This document shows, piece by piece, positions 31,183 through 43,533 of a DNA stretch of 64,000 nucleotides (positions within the stretch are counted from its first letter, which is position 1; every line of letters starts with the position of its first letter). The notes beneath the pieces are model-generated. The model was not told the origin of the DNA and did no database searches. It saw nothing but the letters and a program-made list of their open reading frames with translations. The DNA lies in contig JAKIMF020000005.1 of NCBI GenBank assembly GCA_022605425.2, forward strand, positions 1,274,501 to 1,338,500, read 5' to 3'. This DNA comes from Hamiltosporidium tvaerminnensis (Eukaryota > Microsporidia > Dubosqiidae). Made by a program: the position numbers and the translations under genes.

Positions 31183-32898
31183 TATTCCAAATATTTGTTT
31201 AGAGATTTATATTTTCATAATTAAATGAAATTTTAAATAAAATTATTTATAAACTTTTATATTAGAGAGATTTATATCAGAGAGATTTATATTAGAGAAA
31301 GAGATTTATTTTTGTTAATTTCGAAACGAATGTAAACCATTAAAAGAGAAATTTTTTTGATTATTTTGTGACATTAAAGGAGAAAATCAATTTAAGATTC
31401 TTAAAAATAGATTCATAAAGATTTTATTTAAAAATTATATTTTATATTTATGAATGTTCAATCACTGCAACGAAAAGTATTTCGTAATAAATTATTTTGA
31501 TATTTCACAGCTTATTGTTTTTTTTGTTGAATACTTAGGCGTTTTTCAAATTATAGATTCATCAATTCATTGTTTTCCTAGTTTTTTGATTTAATCTTAT
31601 AATTAATATTTTTTTTAAACTTATTAAATTTATAATAATAGCATTTCATTTAATGAGTTTAATATCATATTAAGAAATATTATGGCTTTGAGTTATCAGT
31701 ATTTATTCTTAAACCTTTTCAATTAAATTAGTATTGGTTTATCGATTTTAATAAATATTTTTGATAGTTGTTTTAAAATGAAATAAAATATTAATTTCTA
31801 TAATTCTAATCACTAAATGAAACTGTAATATATAGAATTAAATAGCTACAATAATATCTTAAACTATTATCTATAATAGTTAGAAATTCAATAAAATATA
31901 CTGATACATCTGTATCTTGAATGAATTAAAATGGCTATTTTTCAACTTATAATATCAATTTTAATAACTTCTTAAATTCCTTTTTAGGAATTTTTAACAC
32001 AATCCGTTTTTATTTCATGAGAATAGAAATATATCTTTTTTAAAAAAAATAAAATATAGAATAGTTTATACATTCTCTTAACATGAAATATTCAAGGATT
32101 TTCATAGTAGAACTTGGAACGATAGATATATATTAATTCAAATTTTTTATATCGAAAGTTAAATTTTGGTCATTAAAATATTTTTTACTTATATGAAAGA
32201 TATATCACATACTTTGTTTCTATATTTCTAGTAATTTTTTTGAAAGAAAAATTGATCATAAACTTTTATATTATCGTTATAATACTATTTAATATGAATT
32301 CTATTCAAATACAATCTAAATTGTGCTTGGTAAGTCTTTCAAATATAATATTTAGAATATTTGATTTCTTGGAAAAATAAAATCCAAGGAAGCAAGGATA
32401 TCTGAAAATAAACATAAACCAGATACTAATATATTATAAAATATCAACTATTTTTTATGTAGTCGTATAAAAATAGTTTGAGAAAAATCTTATTTTTAGA
32501 TTTCTAAATCATGTTTAAATCTTTCTTCAGCCTTCAGTTTTTGTTATTTAGTATATAAAACAGAGTTTTAGACTGTATTATTTTATCAAATGGCAATACG
32601 GATGTGGTATCATAATTTATGAGATTAAAAACCAGTATTTGTTAAAATTGATTTTATTTTTTTCTTTATGAAAATAAAGAATGATTGATTTAGATTGTAA
32701 CATTGGAAATATATAAATGTATTTCTATGCTTAGATTATCAGTTTGTAAGATTTTCTTAATTATATTTTTTTTACAAATTTAAAAAGAATTTCTGAGTCA
32801 CTTAAATAAACAGAATATTTTAAGAAATTTTTTGTTTTATTAATATGCTGACTCTAAAATGTTCTTAAATCTATTTTGTATAAACATCCATAAAAAAA
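31183..32898. other. Intergenic DNA of the right arm, with an empty insertion site
   Basis: AT-rich DNA between divergent otubain and CHY genes. It holds the single TTTGATTTAATCTTA (about 31587-31601) that corresponds to the target site of family A copy 1 in the left arm. No gene seen. Confidence 0.75.
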
Positions 32899-32903
32899 TC
32901 CCT
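32899..32903 (+). promoter_or_regulatory. CCC start-proximal motif of the CHY gene
   Basis: TCCCT lies 4 nt before the ATG at 32908. Confidence 0.55.
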
Positions 32904-32907
32904 TCCA

Positions 32908-34023
32908 ATGTTCAACTATGAAAAACTACTCGAAAATCATAAATTCGAAAGAAATGAAGATTCTATCACAATAGAATTAAATATTCCTGAAGATTTCATT
33001 TATGAGATTTCTTCAATAAATGTAATATTTACGAATTGTGAAGTGAAACTTTTATGTGATGAAATACCAGAAAATATAAAAGAAAACATCTATAGATTTT
33101 ATAAGAACGATGTATTTCTTTTTATTACGTTTTTGGAAGAAAATTTGGAAGTGTTTTTAAGTGGAAAAATTCCAAAAATTGATTATAATTCTCAAATAAA
33201 TACCAATAATTCAAATATGTCTAATATTAAGGAAAATAGGAATGAAAATAATAAAAATATTTGTAAACCAGCTATATTATTACCAGATGATTATGTTTAT
33301 CCGATTAATGATATAAAATCATTTAATATATCTTATAAAGCAGATAAAAAGAATATTGCATTGCTTTTGGCGGAGAAATTAAATATCAAAGTTTTGTGCA
33401 ATAATTGTAAAAAACATTACAATATTCATTCTAGATTAATATGCGATAAATGTAATGAAATGCTAATATATGAATATTTTTCAACTTTATCAGATCAATT
33501 TTTTGGATTTATTAAATTGGAAAATTGTACTTTTATTGCTTTCAATTATAATAGTTATGTAATAAATTGTTTAACATGTTCAAAAATTTATAGAACTACC
33601 GAAATAGGAATAAATACCCAATTTGAGTTTAAATGCTGTAGATGCTATTCTTTTATAAGTCTTACGCTTAAAGATATTCAATATAAGACATATCAAAAAT
33701 CTTTATCTTCTAAAATTAAAGTTGGTGTACCTTTGCCTGAAAATGGCACATGTATTCATTATAGAAAGTCATTTAGATGGTTTAGATTCCCTTGTTGCAA
33801 TAAATTATTTCCATGCGATATATGTCATGATAAAGAAACAGATCATTGCAATGAAATGGCAAATAAAATGGTATGCGGATTTTGTTCGAAAGAACAAAGT
33901 GTAAAAAATAATTGTGAATGTGGCATGACAATGAAGAAGAGTACAGCACATTGGGAAGGAGGTAAAGGAACACGAAATAAAGTTGTTATGAGTAAGAAAG
34001 ATAATAAAAAATATAAAAAATAA
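32908..34023 (+). CDS. CHY-type zinc-finger protein
   Basis: A 371-residue protein. It has two CxxC-type pairs in the middle (CNNC...CDKC at about 164-181, and CLTC...CCRC at about 222-246). A C-terminal CHY zinc-finger domain runs from about 280 (TCIHYRKSFRWFRFPCC, CDICHD, DHC, CGFCSKEQ, CECG), and then the HWEGGKGTRNK tail at about 348-358. This tail is typical of a conserved group of fungal CHY-finger proteins of unknown role. The better-studied CHY protein Hot13 acts in assembly of small Tim proteins, but it lacks this architecture, so I do not transfer that function. The N-terminal 66 residues are duplicated at the left window edge. Coding DNA leaves the inverted duplication's visible match at 33107 only because the window ends. 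Confidence 0.85.
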   Translation: MFNYEKLLENHKFERNEDSITIELNIPEDFIYEISSINVIFTNCEVKLLCDEIPENIKENIYRFYKNDVFLFITFLEENLEVFLSGKIPKIDYNSQINTNNSNMSNIKENRNENNKNICKPAILLPDDYVYPINDIKSFNISYKADKKNIALLLAEKLNIKVLCNNCKKHYNIHSRLICDKCNEMLIYEYFSTLSDQFFGFIKLENCTFIAFNYNSYVINCLTCSKIYRTTEIGINTQFEFKCCRCYSFISLTLKDIQYKTYQKSLSSKIKVGVPLPENGTCIHYRKSFRWFRFPCCNKLFPCDICHDKETDHCNEMANKMVCGFCSKEQSVKNNCECGMTMKKSTAHWEGGKGTRNKVVMSKKDNKKYKK

Positions 34024-34239
34024 AAACAAGTGAGAAATTAAAGCTTTATAGCTGAAAATGTAAATATATATTGTATGGTTCTTCTATTTTTTTGTAGTAT
34101 ATTTTTAAATCAACGTTCAAGATTTTTTTTATGAAATAATAAATTTCAAACCAATATATAGAGTTTACCCAAATAAGGAACAAAAATTATATTTTTTTGA
34201 ATTTAAAATTCTTAAATCTTTTTTTCTTCGGCACAGTTT

Positions 34240-36250
34240 TCTATAGAGAGGTTCATTATTTACTTATTTATATAGCTCTTGGAGAGAAATTCGGCAAGAA
34301 TTAAATCACATGAAGGTTATTTTAACTATGTTGGAAATAAAATTGAAAACATACCTAACTGATAGGAATAAAGCGCCTTCTTGGTTATATTTGCAGGATT
34401 TTTTTCTAAGAAAAACAATAAACTAGGAGTTAATTAACGAAAAACTGTAATAAGGAAATAAAAATATTATAAAGAGGTAATTGCTGAAAACGATTTTGAA
34501 AAACAACATTCTATATTAAATGCACTTCACATACCTGATCATAAAGGAATTAAAGCGATTTATATGAAATTAAAAACTCGCTTTAACGAGTTTAAATAAA
34601 AATAATCAAAAATTAGGCTCAAATTGTTGTAATTACAGGAGATATCGACCATTAGTCGGAATTACAAATAATAATAGTAATTTAACGACATTCCTGCCAT
34701 ATCGTAAAAAATATAGTATAAATTTAAAAAGTTACTTTATTTAAAAGTATCACATCTTTTTAAAATAGTGGCAAGTGTTATATTTGTTTTCATGACATTA
34801 ACGCAGTTTTAGGGTTAACATAAATGACTCCTACCCCAAAACTCCATCGGTAACCCCTGCGATACCTACATCCCAAAGCCTTTCATCTACCAGGTGTGTA
34901 GAATCTAATTAATAGGCGAGGCAGTTGCCCGGAGTATGTTAGTGTCCGTTGCATGGAGTGTGATCGAAGGCCGAAGCCCCCTGGGCTCTCCCAAGACTAT
35001 GCAGCATTCCCACTTACTCTACACTTTCTGAACCCAATAAACTTCTAGCTAAGATATATTTCAGAGATTTATATGGGGTCCACCTAGACAGTGCAATGTC
35101 ATACCAACAGGTATAACCTGCTACTTAGCTTTCCTGGCTTTAAATGGTTTTTTGTTTTGTATCTCCCAGGCGCTAAGTCTTCTAACCCGAGTGAGCAAGG
35201 CTAGGTTTCCATGCTTTTACATGGCAATTACCTACATGTTCAGCTGCGGCTGCAATCTGGTTACATAAAAAACTACAAATAAATTCGTAGAAAAAGTTCC
35301 TCCATTTCTTAGACCTCTCCTCCTCATAACAACTCCCATGGAACAACCGAAGATGTAGTGTGGTTGTATTCACACCAAAAATCCAAACAATGATCTTCAC
35401 ACCAGTTTCACACACTCATTGCCAAGCAGAAAGTTTTTTATGTGGTTATCCTCCCTCCACTAGTATAAATTTAAGAAAATATTCAAATAAATATAATATA
35501 TAGGTGAATTGCATACCTTTTCGATTTTATTCAAAATTTTTCTTTCGTTTGCCTATAAAAGTATAAAATTTGAAGACATTATATCTACTCTAAAGCCAAT
35601 ATTTATATATGAAAATCCCAAGATTGTTTTAAAACGTGATAAGGTCGGGAATCCAGTAATTCGTTTGTCACAAACTTTCTTGTCAGCACAAAAATAGGCG
35701 TGTAAGAATATAGCCAATACATCTTCTAAACAAAGGCCAACTTGAAAGACTTAAAAAGACAATTTTTAGATAAATTGTGAAAGAATTATATGGCATGGAA
35801 AATAGAAAATTGGATTGTTATTCTTAAAGAGTTGTAGTTGAAAAAAAAACATTATGGTTTATTCTAATATATATGTCACCATTGTGGAATATAAACGCCA
35901 AACGAGTATACGAATATTGCCTTCCACAGCTAATTCCACAAAAAATGCAAAATTATTTGAAAACGTATAAGACGACCCAGTACCCGGTCATCGAATCCTT
36001 TTTAGAATTTACCGAGAGATAAGCAGTATACCAGATATGGCAGGGTGAAACTGCAAGCCAATATTATTATCACCGAAAGAGTCAATATTAAGTATATAGG
36101 CGCTTATCTTTCGAAAAAGACAAAGATGCTTGTGTTCATTACCAAAGTATAGCATTTTATCAAAAACATAGTACTTATTTGAAACCCTTTGATAAACATC
36201 AATGTACTTTAAGAAACAAAATAAAATACTTTACAAAAAAGGCTTTGAAT
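34240..36250 (+). pseudogene. Decayed mobile-element coding remnants, split by family A copy 4
   Basis: Scattered frames with no intact gene. At about 34475-34600 one frame reads ...FEKQHSILNALHIPDHKGIK..., then LKTRF. That resembles the H-x3-4-H half of an H2C2 integrase zinc-binding module, and the second half with cysteines is unclear (a NCCN lies near 34627). After the family A insertion, 35509-36200 has longer broken frames (KRDKVGNPVIRLSQTF; VKELYGMENRKLDCYS; LWFILIYMSPLWNINAKRV). I could not name the element. Either part could be unrelated to the other. Confidence 0.3.
34728..35460 (-). mobile_element. Family A retroelement, copy 4 (complete)
   Basis: About 733 bp in minus orientation, close in sequence to copies 1 and 5. 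TAGTATAAATTTAA flanks it at 34714-34727 and 35461-35474. Minus-strand start GTGGAGGGAGGATAACC, 3' end TTTAAATAAAG plus a short tail. Confidence 0.9.
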
Positions 36251-39200
36251 TATTAAATAGAGGATTGGCTCTGATAGTTCAAAAGTTTTAAATGAAAAAA
36301 TTCCAATGATATCAAAATTTTAACTCAAAAACAAACTATCAGACTTTTAAAAACCAAATACCGTTTGTCCTGTTTTTTTTCGCTTTTTTTAATGTTTTTT
36401 ACATATTTTTATTGTTTTTTTTTCTCATTTTTATTGCTTCTATTTGTTTTTTCCGTTTTATTGTTACTTATACATTGGTTCCTATTTGGGTAAACAATTC
36501 ACATATTGGTACGACATAAATTAATCGAGGCAGATTTGGGAAAATCAATGTAAAACGCTTTAAAGTTATAATAAAAACGCCTATTGACTTTAAAATATCA
36601 TCTTTAACCACGACTTTCGTGCTTTAAACTGGCTTAAAAGGATTCTATGATCTGAAAATGAAGAACAATCAGAAATTTTTTTTCTAAACAAATAAATAAA
36701 CTTTTTTTTAGTGAAGTTGCGCGGAAGGCTCTAGGGATAAACCATAGTAAAATAATAATTGATATTTCTAACGGATTACAGTTATTCAATTCTGCAAATT
36801 TAATTTTTGAACTAAAATTTAGAAAAAAGTTTATTAATAGCTCAATCCAAAGCTTAAATATAAATATTCAAGTTCAAAGACTAAAATATAATAGAAAAAA
36901 TATCCAGAAACTGCTAGTTTAAACCCTCTCAAGACATATATGATTGGGATAAACAGGACTAAATTAAATTGAAACATATTATAAATTTTTGGTTTAAGCA
37001 AGATTTGCACTAATTAGTGCAAAAAAGCATTGGTATATGAAAAAAAGTTTGGATATCTCAGCCTAAAATTGTTCCAAAGAATTTTATGTCGCTTAGGAAG
37101 TAAAAAAAGCAATTATATATTTGTAACTCCGAATTTTTCAAATATACATAGAAAATGTATTATCGATAAAGTTACGAATCCTCATAGGTAGATTCGAAAT
37201 ATTGCTGGGAATTTGTTTAGTAGTAAATCAAACTTTAATGGAATATGAAAGTCATTAAATTTTCAAAAGAAATAATAAGGAATGCCACGTAATTATGAAC
37301 AATGACTTTATGAAGTATTATAGCAAGGATGGATAAATATAGGCATAAAACATCAATGATGCAATAAAAAATTAGGTTTAAAAATTCCACTAAGATTTAA
37401 GTTTCCTATACTTAGATTTTCTTTAATACTAGACCCTACGTAAGAAAAAAATATTTCCATATCAGCCAAAAACATATTCTTTTATTTTCAGTCTATTTGA
37501 TACATTGATATTTGAATTCTAAGCCGACTATGTATTAATCTCAGCCAGAAATATATTTTAAATCCAAATAATTTCTGTAATGAAAAGATAAAAAATAAAT
37601 TCATTATAAATGCTTATGACCTTTATAATTATATGTTGTTTAATTTCTTTCACTAAATCAAAAGCTCTTGGATAAGGCCAAAAAAAATTAATGTATGTCT
37701 ATTTTTTTGCGCTTAAATATTTGCTTCGATTCATCATCAACCTTTAACTTCTTTTGAAAATAAAATTAACTTGTATTTGAAGAGAATGCTAAAATTTCTT
37801 TTTCGGTTAATTTAAATTTCAATGAAATCGCTAAAATAATCTGCGACGTTAAATATTTCTTCAATCTCCGAAATCTTGGATAAATATTAGGCTGGTATCA
37901 TAATTTTAGTTTTAAAAATAGTGAGAATCGTTTCAGAAGATATTTGTTTATCTCTATTTGGTATACATTTATCTTTGGTATAAAACCAGAAAATATAGAC
38001 TGAAGTTACATTTTACCTTTCAAAAATATTCATGTACGACATCTCCAGAAGATATGGCAATGTCAATAAATAAGACTGGTTTTTGTGTTTTTATGGTAAA
38101 AGAAATAATTTATTACGTAATACCCGCCAAGGTGAATTATATAAAATAAAAAATAAAATTATAGCGTTGTGATGTACAAATCCGAGCAGATTTCTTTAGC
38201 ATAAATTAATAAGGTTCACGTAAAAAAGACTTAATTTCTGTATGAACTTTTTAAAAATTTTGATTACATGGATGAACCATCAAGTGAAAATTTTTGAGTT
38301 AAATTTATAAATTTCCTTTTTAGATAATATTGTTAGCTATTTAATTTTAGACATAGTTTATTTTCTTTAAACTATATAAAGTGCTAATAATACAAAAAAG
38401 TAGAAAATAAGCAACATTGAAACCTTTGAAGCACAAGTCAAATATAATATTTTCTAATTTATAAAAATCCAGAAAGGAAAAGAAAGTATAATCCGTTGAG
38501 CAACAATCAAGAAAATCGATATACAAATTACCATTTATGTAATGACTGTAACATAATATTGGCTGTATTTGCTTCTAAAAAACATTAAGAATCTATATAA
38601 ACGCGGTATTAGCTTCTCTATGTATTGAGTAGCAAAAAAAAAATTATTCTCAAATTTTTATAATAGGTTGAAGAAATTTATGTTATATTTCACTTTATTT
38701 TAACGTAAATATCATAAATAAAAAAATAGAAGTGCGGATTAACGCTATTATGTGCTATATACAAAACAGAAAGCGAATCTATGAACGTTTCTACATTGTA
38801 AAATCACACCTGACGTAATTCTTTTAATAGAAGTAAGTCGTTTTTCTGCAAAAAAATGACATAAAAAACTGCGATAGATTAATTATTTTCCGGTTTAAGA
38901 TAATTTTGCTGTTTTTAACACTCATTACATCCTTCTCAGAAATTTATGTTACGTTTTAAAATTTTTTCTGGTAAAGACAGAAAGCTTAATTTTAAAATTT
39001 GGATTATAAGATTTTTAAAACGATTTAATTCAAACATTATTAATATAACATTTATAGGTGCGAAAACTTCATAAATATTTGTTTTTATAGTCAAAAAATA
39101 ACAGGTAATATGATTTGGCATATTTGTAACCAAATTTTTTATTTCTATAGGAACTGTCGATTTTGTTATAAAAAAACATCGATAACATTTTTTAAAGCTA

Positions 39201-40215
39201 ATAGAAGAAACTGTAAAAAGTTTAAATAATTATAAATAAAAAATATGTCTTAAACAATTGAAATTCAAAAATTTTCAATGATTAAACAAATTTATACATA
39301 CGCAAGATAAAACGGATAAATATCGAACTAAATTAAAATGCATTAGTTATTTATAAAATCACAAAGGCGAACTTGTATATTGACTTAGATAAACGTACAA
39401 GAGAATTTAAAAATCAAACACCGATGATATCACTTACGTGAGGAACTTGGGATCGGTATAAGAAATTACATCTAAATAAAGAAATCAAAAAAATTAAAAA
39501 CCAGAAGAACAAATAATCTAATATGAAATTATATAGTAAGAATTAAAGACAGCAATCTCTCAGTTTTGAAAAGTATTAAATTTAAATACAATAAGAAATG
39601 TCCATAAAAAAAGAAGGTTTCACAATCGCAAAAATATATTAAAATCTGTTCAGAGACAAATTAATAGTGTTTCATTTAAAAAAATAATAAGAGGCAATTT
39701 TTGCTTTAAATAAGAAATTAATGTAATAATAAAAGCATATTTTCAATCTTTCTGTAATTCGGTAACATTTTTAATAAAATATCAAAAAGGCTTGATTAAA
39801 ACCAATTAATCATACAAAGAAAGAATAAATTTAAGAACACAAATAATATTTTATCTAAATTAAAAGATTTGATAAATTAAAAACATATTTTATAAAAATA
39901 TTTTTAATAATTTCTAGATTAAATAGCATATTCTGTGATTAAATTTGCAAGCGATGAATATTTAGAATTAGAATTTCTTTGATTTATACGTAAATGCAAA
40001 TAAAATCTTTTGGGCGCCATTGTTGATTTAACATTTAGTTTATTTAATATAGCTTAGATATTCTAGAATGACAATTCGTCATGGAAAAATTAATTAATGT
40101 ACGCATTTATATCAAATTAGAAATTTATAAATTGTTTTTCTAAAAAAAATGATTAGAAAAAATATTTTTTATCAACTAACTGATAAGAAATATATATAAT
40201 AAATTCTTGTAATCC
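36251..40215. other. Long AT-rich stretch with no recognisable gene
   Basis: About 4 kb with short chance frames only. No RNA gene or clear repeat. Probably old, decayed transposon DNA, but I could not link it to a family. Confidence 0.5.
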
Positions 40216-41367
40216 ATGCAATTTAGAATGAGAAATGGAGAAAATATAAATGAAAATGATACTAATAGAAAACCAACATATCTACTGTTTCCTAATGGTT
40301 CGAATAAAAAGATTTTTAGACAACAAGGAATTGTTTCAAGCAATCCATTTTTCGATAGAAGAATATTACATAATCGTTTTAATGAAAGTTTTATAAACAA
40401 GCGAATGATACCAAATCAATGCTATGATTTTTTTCCGGGTAGAATAGTGAACAAAGAAACAATAAGAAATCTTAATGAAAGAACAAAACCAACCACTGTG
40501 AACAGCTTAGACCTAAGAAATGAAGTAGATCTTCTTTTGAATTTTTCTAGATCGATTTCAGTTGAAAAAAGAATAAAAGTAAGATCAAATTCAACCTTAA
40601 ATGTGGATTCCTATGATGCAAGAAACGAATTTTTTGATTCAGATGATTTTACGAGATTTACTAATTCCAAAAACCTAAATACTTTTCATATTTCAGATGT
40701 CGATCAGAGCGTCTGTGACCCCAACTTGAAGGATGACATAGCTTATAAACGATTCGATTTACCCAATGATGGATTGAGCGACATTAAAAGTAAATTATTA
40801 AACGAAAACAAAGAAGTCGATAATTTCAATGAATATCCCGATCAAAATAAAAACACATCTACACGTGTTTTCCGGAGAAAATCTAGTATAATTTCGCCTG
40901 ATATGATTGTTTCTCGTAAGAATTCAGAATTAAAAGCAATTCAAATACCTCACCGCGAAAATAACATCATTAAAAATACTAAACCAGAAGAAGCTATTTC
41001 TGCAATACCAAAGCCAAAGAAATCGAAACTAATTGAAATGTTTAATTGGATACAAAAATATGATCCTATTTATAAAGCAAATTCCATGGCGAAAAAGTAC
41101 TTAGCTTTTCTTATAAAGAATATTGATGTTTACACGAATCGACGTAAGCGCTCAAAGCAGGAAAATCTTTCATCAGAAGATAAGAAGAACAATCATGTTG
41201 AATCAGAACACCATCGCCGGGATGCAATTAATTTGGGTTTATATGCACTAAGTGAGATAATTCCTGGACCAGTTTCAAAAAGTAAAAAAAGTGTGATATT
41301 AAATGCAATTCATTATATAATGAAATCAAGATACGAAAATAGTTATTTTTCTAAAAAAAGTTTATGA
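40216..41367 (+). CDS. Hypothetical protein, 383 residues
   Basis: I do not recognise this protein. It is hydrophilic, Asn/Lys/Arg/Ser-rich and probably largely disordered in the first 270 residues. A more ordered basic C-terminal part (about 285-383) contains LIEMFNWIQKYDPIYKANS, KKYLAFLIKNIDVYTNRRKR and LGLYALSEIIPGPVSKSKK. There is no signal peptide, membrane segment or zinc motif. A dibasic NRRKRSKQ stretch could be a nuclear signal. The uninterrupted frame, ATG start and amphipathic C-terminus argue for a real gene. It is isolated between transposon-derived regions. No CCC motif precedes it (only TCC directly before ATG). Confidence 0.7.
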   Translation: MQFRMRNGENINENDTNRKPTYLLFPNGSNKKIFRQQGIVSSNPFFDRRILHNRFNESFINKRMIPNQCYDFFPGRIVNKETIRNLNERTKPTTVNSLDLRNEVDLLLNFSRSISVEKRIKVRSNSTLNVDSYDARNEFFDSDDFTRFTNSKNLNTFHISDVDQSVCDPNLKDDIAYKRFDLPNDGLSDIKSKLLNENKEVDNFNEYPDQNKNTSTRVFRRKSSIISPDMIVSRKNSELKAIQIPHRENNIIKNTKPEEAISAIPKPKKSKLIEMFNWIQKYDPIYKANSMAKKYLAFLIKNIDVYTNRRKRSKQENLSSEDKKNNHVESEHHRRDAINLGLYALSEIIPGPVSKSKKSVILNAIHYIMKSRYENSYFSKKSL

Positions 41368-41764
41368 AAGTTTATTAAATGTAAATATAAGTTTGTTAAA
41401 TTTTTTTTCTATAAATTATTCTTCCTTTCTAAAAAAGCATCAAATTAAATTGTTTCTCAGTGTTTATATTTTTCATGTTTTTTTTTGATTTTTTAATCAG
41501 AAAAATATATTGATAAAGTAATTAATTTTCTAATATTAGAAAAAATTATATAATAAATCAAAAAAATTTAAAGCTTTATCCTAAATAAGCTTCATGTATA
41601 AGAATATATTTTAATTTCAGAAATGGCAATCTTGAATATTAAGATTTCTTTCATACTAATTGTATAAGTACTATAATATAGTAAATTTTCTAATAAAATG
41701 TATATAGTTTATGTTCCGTGTAATAATACAAAGAAACTAAGAATAATTATTTTGCTTCTGGTTT
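41368..41764. other. AT-rich spacer, nothing recognised
   Basis: About 400 bp downstream of the hypothetical gene, running to an old family A copy. Confidence 0.5.
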
Positions 41765-43533
41765 TGAAAAAAGAATAAACATATTTAAAATTATCTGCTT
41801 GATAATGAATAGGTGATGTTGATCTGAACATCATTTTTAAAATTTTTATTTGGAATCAACTCCTACAATTTACGGAGATTTTATGAAAATTTGTATATAG
41901 AGGAGAAAGTCTAAAAAACGAAGAAATTTTTTTTACGAAATTTTTTTGGGTCTTAAGTAACTATATTGTAAACCAAGAGTAAACCTGTAGGTAATTATCA
42001 TACAAAAGCAAAGGTAAATTGGCCTCGGTCATATGATTTGAAGATTTTGTGGCTAGAAGATATAACATTTACATATATATTAAAATACAACTAATGATAA
42101 GTCACTGATTATGTCGGGTGATGTGAATTATCAATCTCTTAATAAACCTTATGCAAGTAACTAACTAACTCACACCGCCGCGCTACAGCCCTTGGAGAGC
42201 TCTAGCCTACTTAACGATTCTCCTAAATTCTTCTTTATTGTGAAACAAGTTTATCGATTGCAATACATTGAGTTCTTTTAGCTCCTTTTTCACGTCGTCT
42301 AGCCCTCTTTTCTCGGTCTAGCTTGTCTTATCTTACCTTCAGGTGCATATATAAGAATTTTGCCAAAAGCTATTTCGTGGAGATTCGTTCTAGTGTCTTA
42401 GCCATCTAAGTATTCTTTGCTTCATTATGATTACTAAATTTTTTTCTTCGTAATGCTAGTCTATTTCTAGATTTGATCTAATCCTCACTTGTTATTTTTG
42501 AATATTAGACCGTATATCCTCCTCAGTATCTTTCTTTCCTATATGTCTAGCAGGGTTTCGTCTCTTTTTGTCATCACCAGTGTTACGGAGACGTACAGTA
42601 CAACCGGTCTAATAATCGTCCTATATATCTGTCTTTTAGTATTTCGATTTAACAGGTTTGACTTCAGAAAGCGGTGCACGGCAAAGTAGGTCTTGTTGCC
42701 TGTTTATATTTTTTCTTTAATCTCAAGAGAATTTATGTTATTCTCGTTCAGAAAAGATCCCAAGTATTCGAAGTTTGATACTCTTTCAAATATATATGAA
42801 TCAATTTTTAAAGAGCTTTTCAAGTATTTATCGATAAAGGAGCTGATTATATATTTTGTTTTCCTTTAATTTATTTTTGGTCCAGCTTTTCCTGATGTCG
42901 CTGCTAATATTCTTAAAGTTAGTTCTTTATTTTTTTGCTTTCTTCGCACGATGGCCAAAGTATCTGCATATGCTATGTATTAGGTGATTCCGTTAAATAT
43001 TATTCTATCAGTCTTCTTTGCTAACTTTCGGATTATTTCCTTAAGTGCTAGATTGAACAGTACGCAAGATTATGTATCATCCTGTCTAAACCCCATATTA
43101 GTACCAAAATTATCAGATATTTTACCTGTTAACAATACATTTCTTTTGTTTGCATCAGTTTCATCTTGATTAAACGAATGATTTTCATGGAAACCTTGTA
43201 CAAGTAGTCGTGATGTATCTTAGCAGAAAATCTATTCTAATCAGAAAGTTTAGAGTCAGCAGGCAAAGGTTAGGATTCGGATCAGGGGAGTCCAATATTA
43301 ATTTAGTTTTGTGATAAAATCCAAAAATCGGATTTTAACTCCCATCGAGTAACTTCTGTTGGTTAAATGAGTTCTGCATGGTTTTTAGATGAAAAGCTAT
43401 GATATATGTACCACAAGTTAACCAATGGTCCATTGTAGAGCAATTATTTATGTATAATCAAAAACCGTGAGTATCATCATTGAGACAATATAACACGTGT
43501 CATTATTATAAAAATTTTTTACTTATTGTAAAG
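41765..43533 (+). mobile_element. Family A retroelement, old copy split by a LINE
   Basis: The 5' half (about 41765-42145: TTATCTGCTTGATAATGAAT, TTGTAAACCAAGAGTAAACC, GTAGGTAATTATCATACAAAAGC) and 3' half (about 43235-43533: CAGAAAGTTTAGAGTCAG, AACACGTGTCATTATTATAA, ACTTATTGTAAAGTTC) are heavily diverged family A. They are separated by about 1.08 kb of LINE on the other strand. The order of insertion is therefore family A first, LINE later. Confidence 0.65.
42150..43232 (-). mobile_element. RTE-like LINE fragment with reverse-transcriptase remains, nested
   Basis: Minus-strand frames, broken by stops, show reverse-transcriptase landmarks. GFRQDDT then SCVLFNLALKEIIRKL (about 43015-43100) resembles the usual GLRQGD-L-LFNLALE block. 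IAYADTLAIVRR (about 42945-42985) resembles the YADD active site, with the second Asp changed. SNFEYLGSFLNENN (about 42735-42785) resembles the FKYLG block after the active site. The 3' end carries CTCTCCAAGGGCTGTAGCGC and a GTTAGTTAGTTAC-like tail, as is common for such LINEs. It is inactive. Confidence 0.75.

Larger units (their letters stand above)
27140..33107. repeat. Right arm of the large inverted duplication
   Basis: Reverse complement of 1-6440. Relative to the left arm it lacks the insertions at 1523 and 3461 and has its own LINE-R insertion at 27193-28377. The inner boundary lies in low-complexity DNA near 27131-27150. The outer boundary is not visible, because the left arm leaves the window at base 1 (paired with 33107). 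Confidence 0.95.

Noticed and set aside
33782-34029. Minus-strand frames of 63 and 74 codons
   Set aside because: Shadows of the CHY zinc-finger coding region.
42489-43169. Plus-strand frames of 61-66 codons
   Set aside because: They are antisense to the LINE reverse-transcriptase remains, which explain the sequence better.
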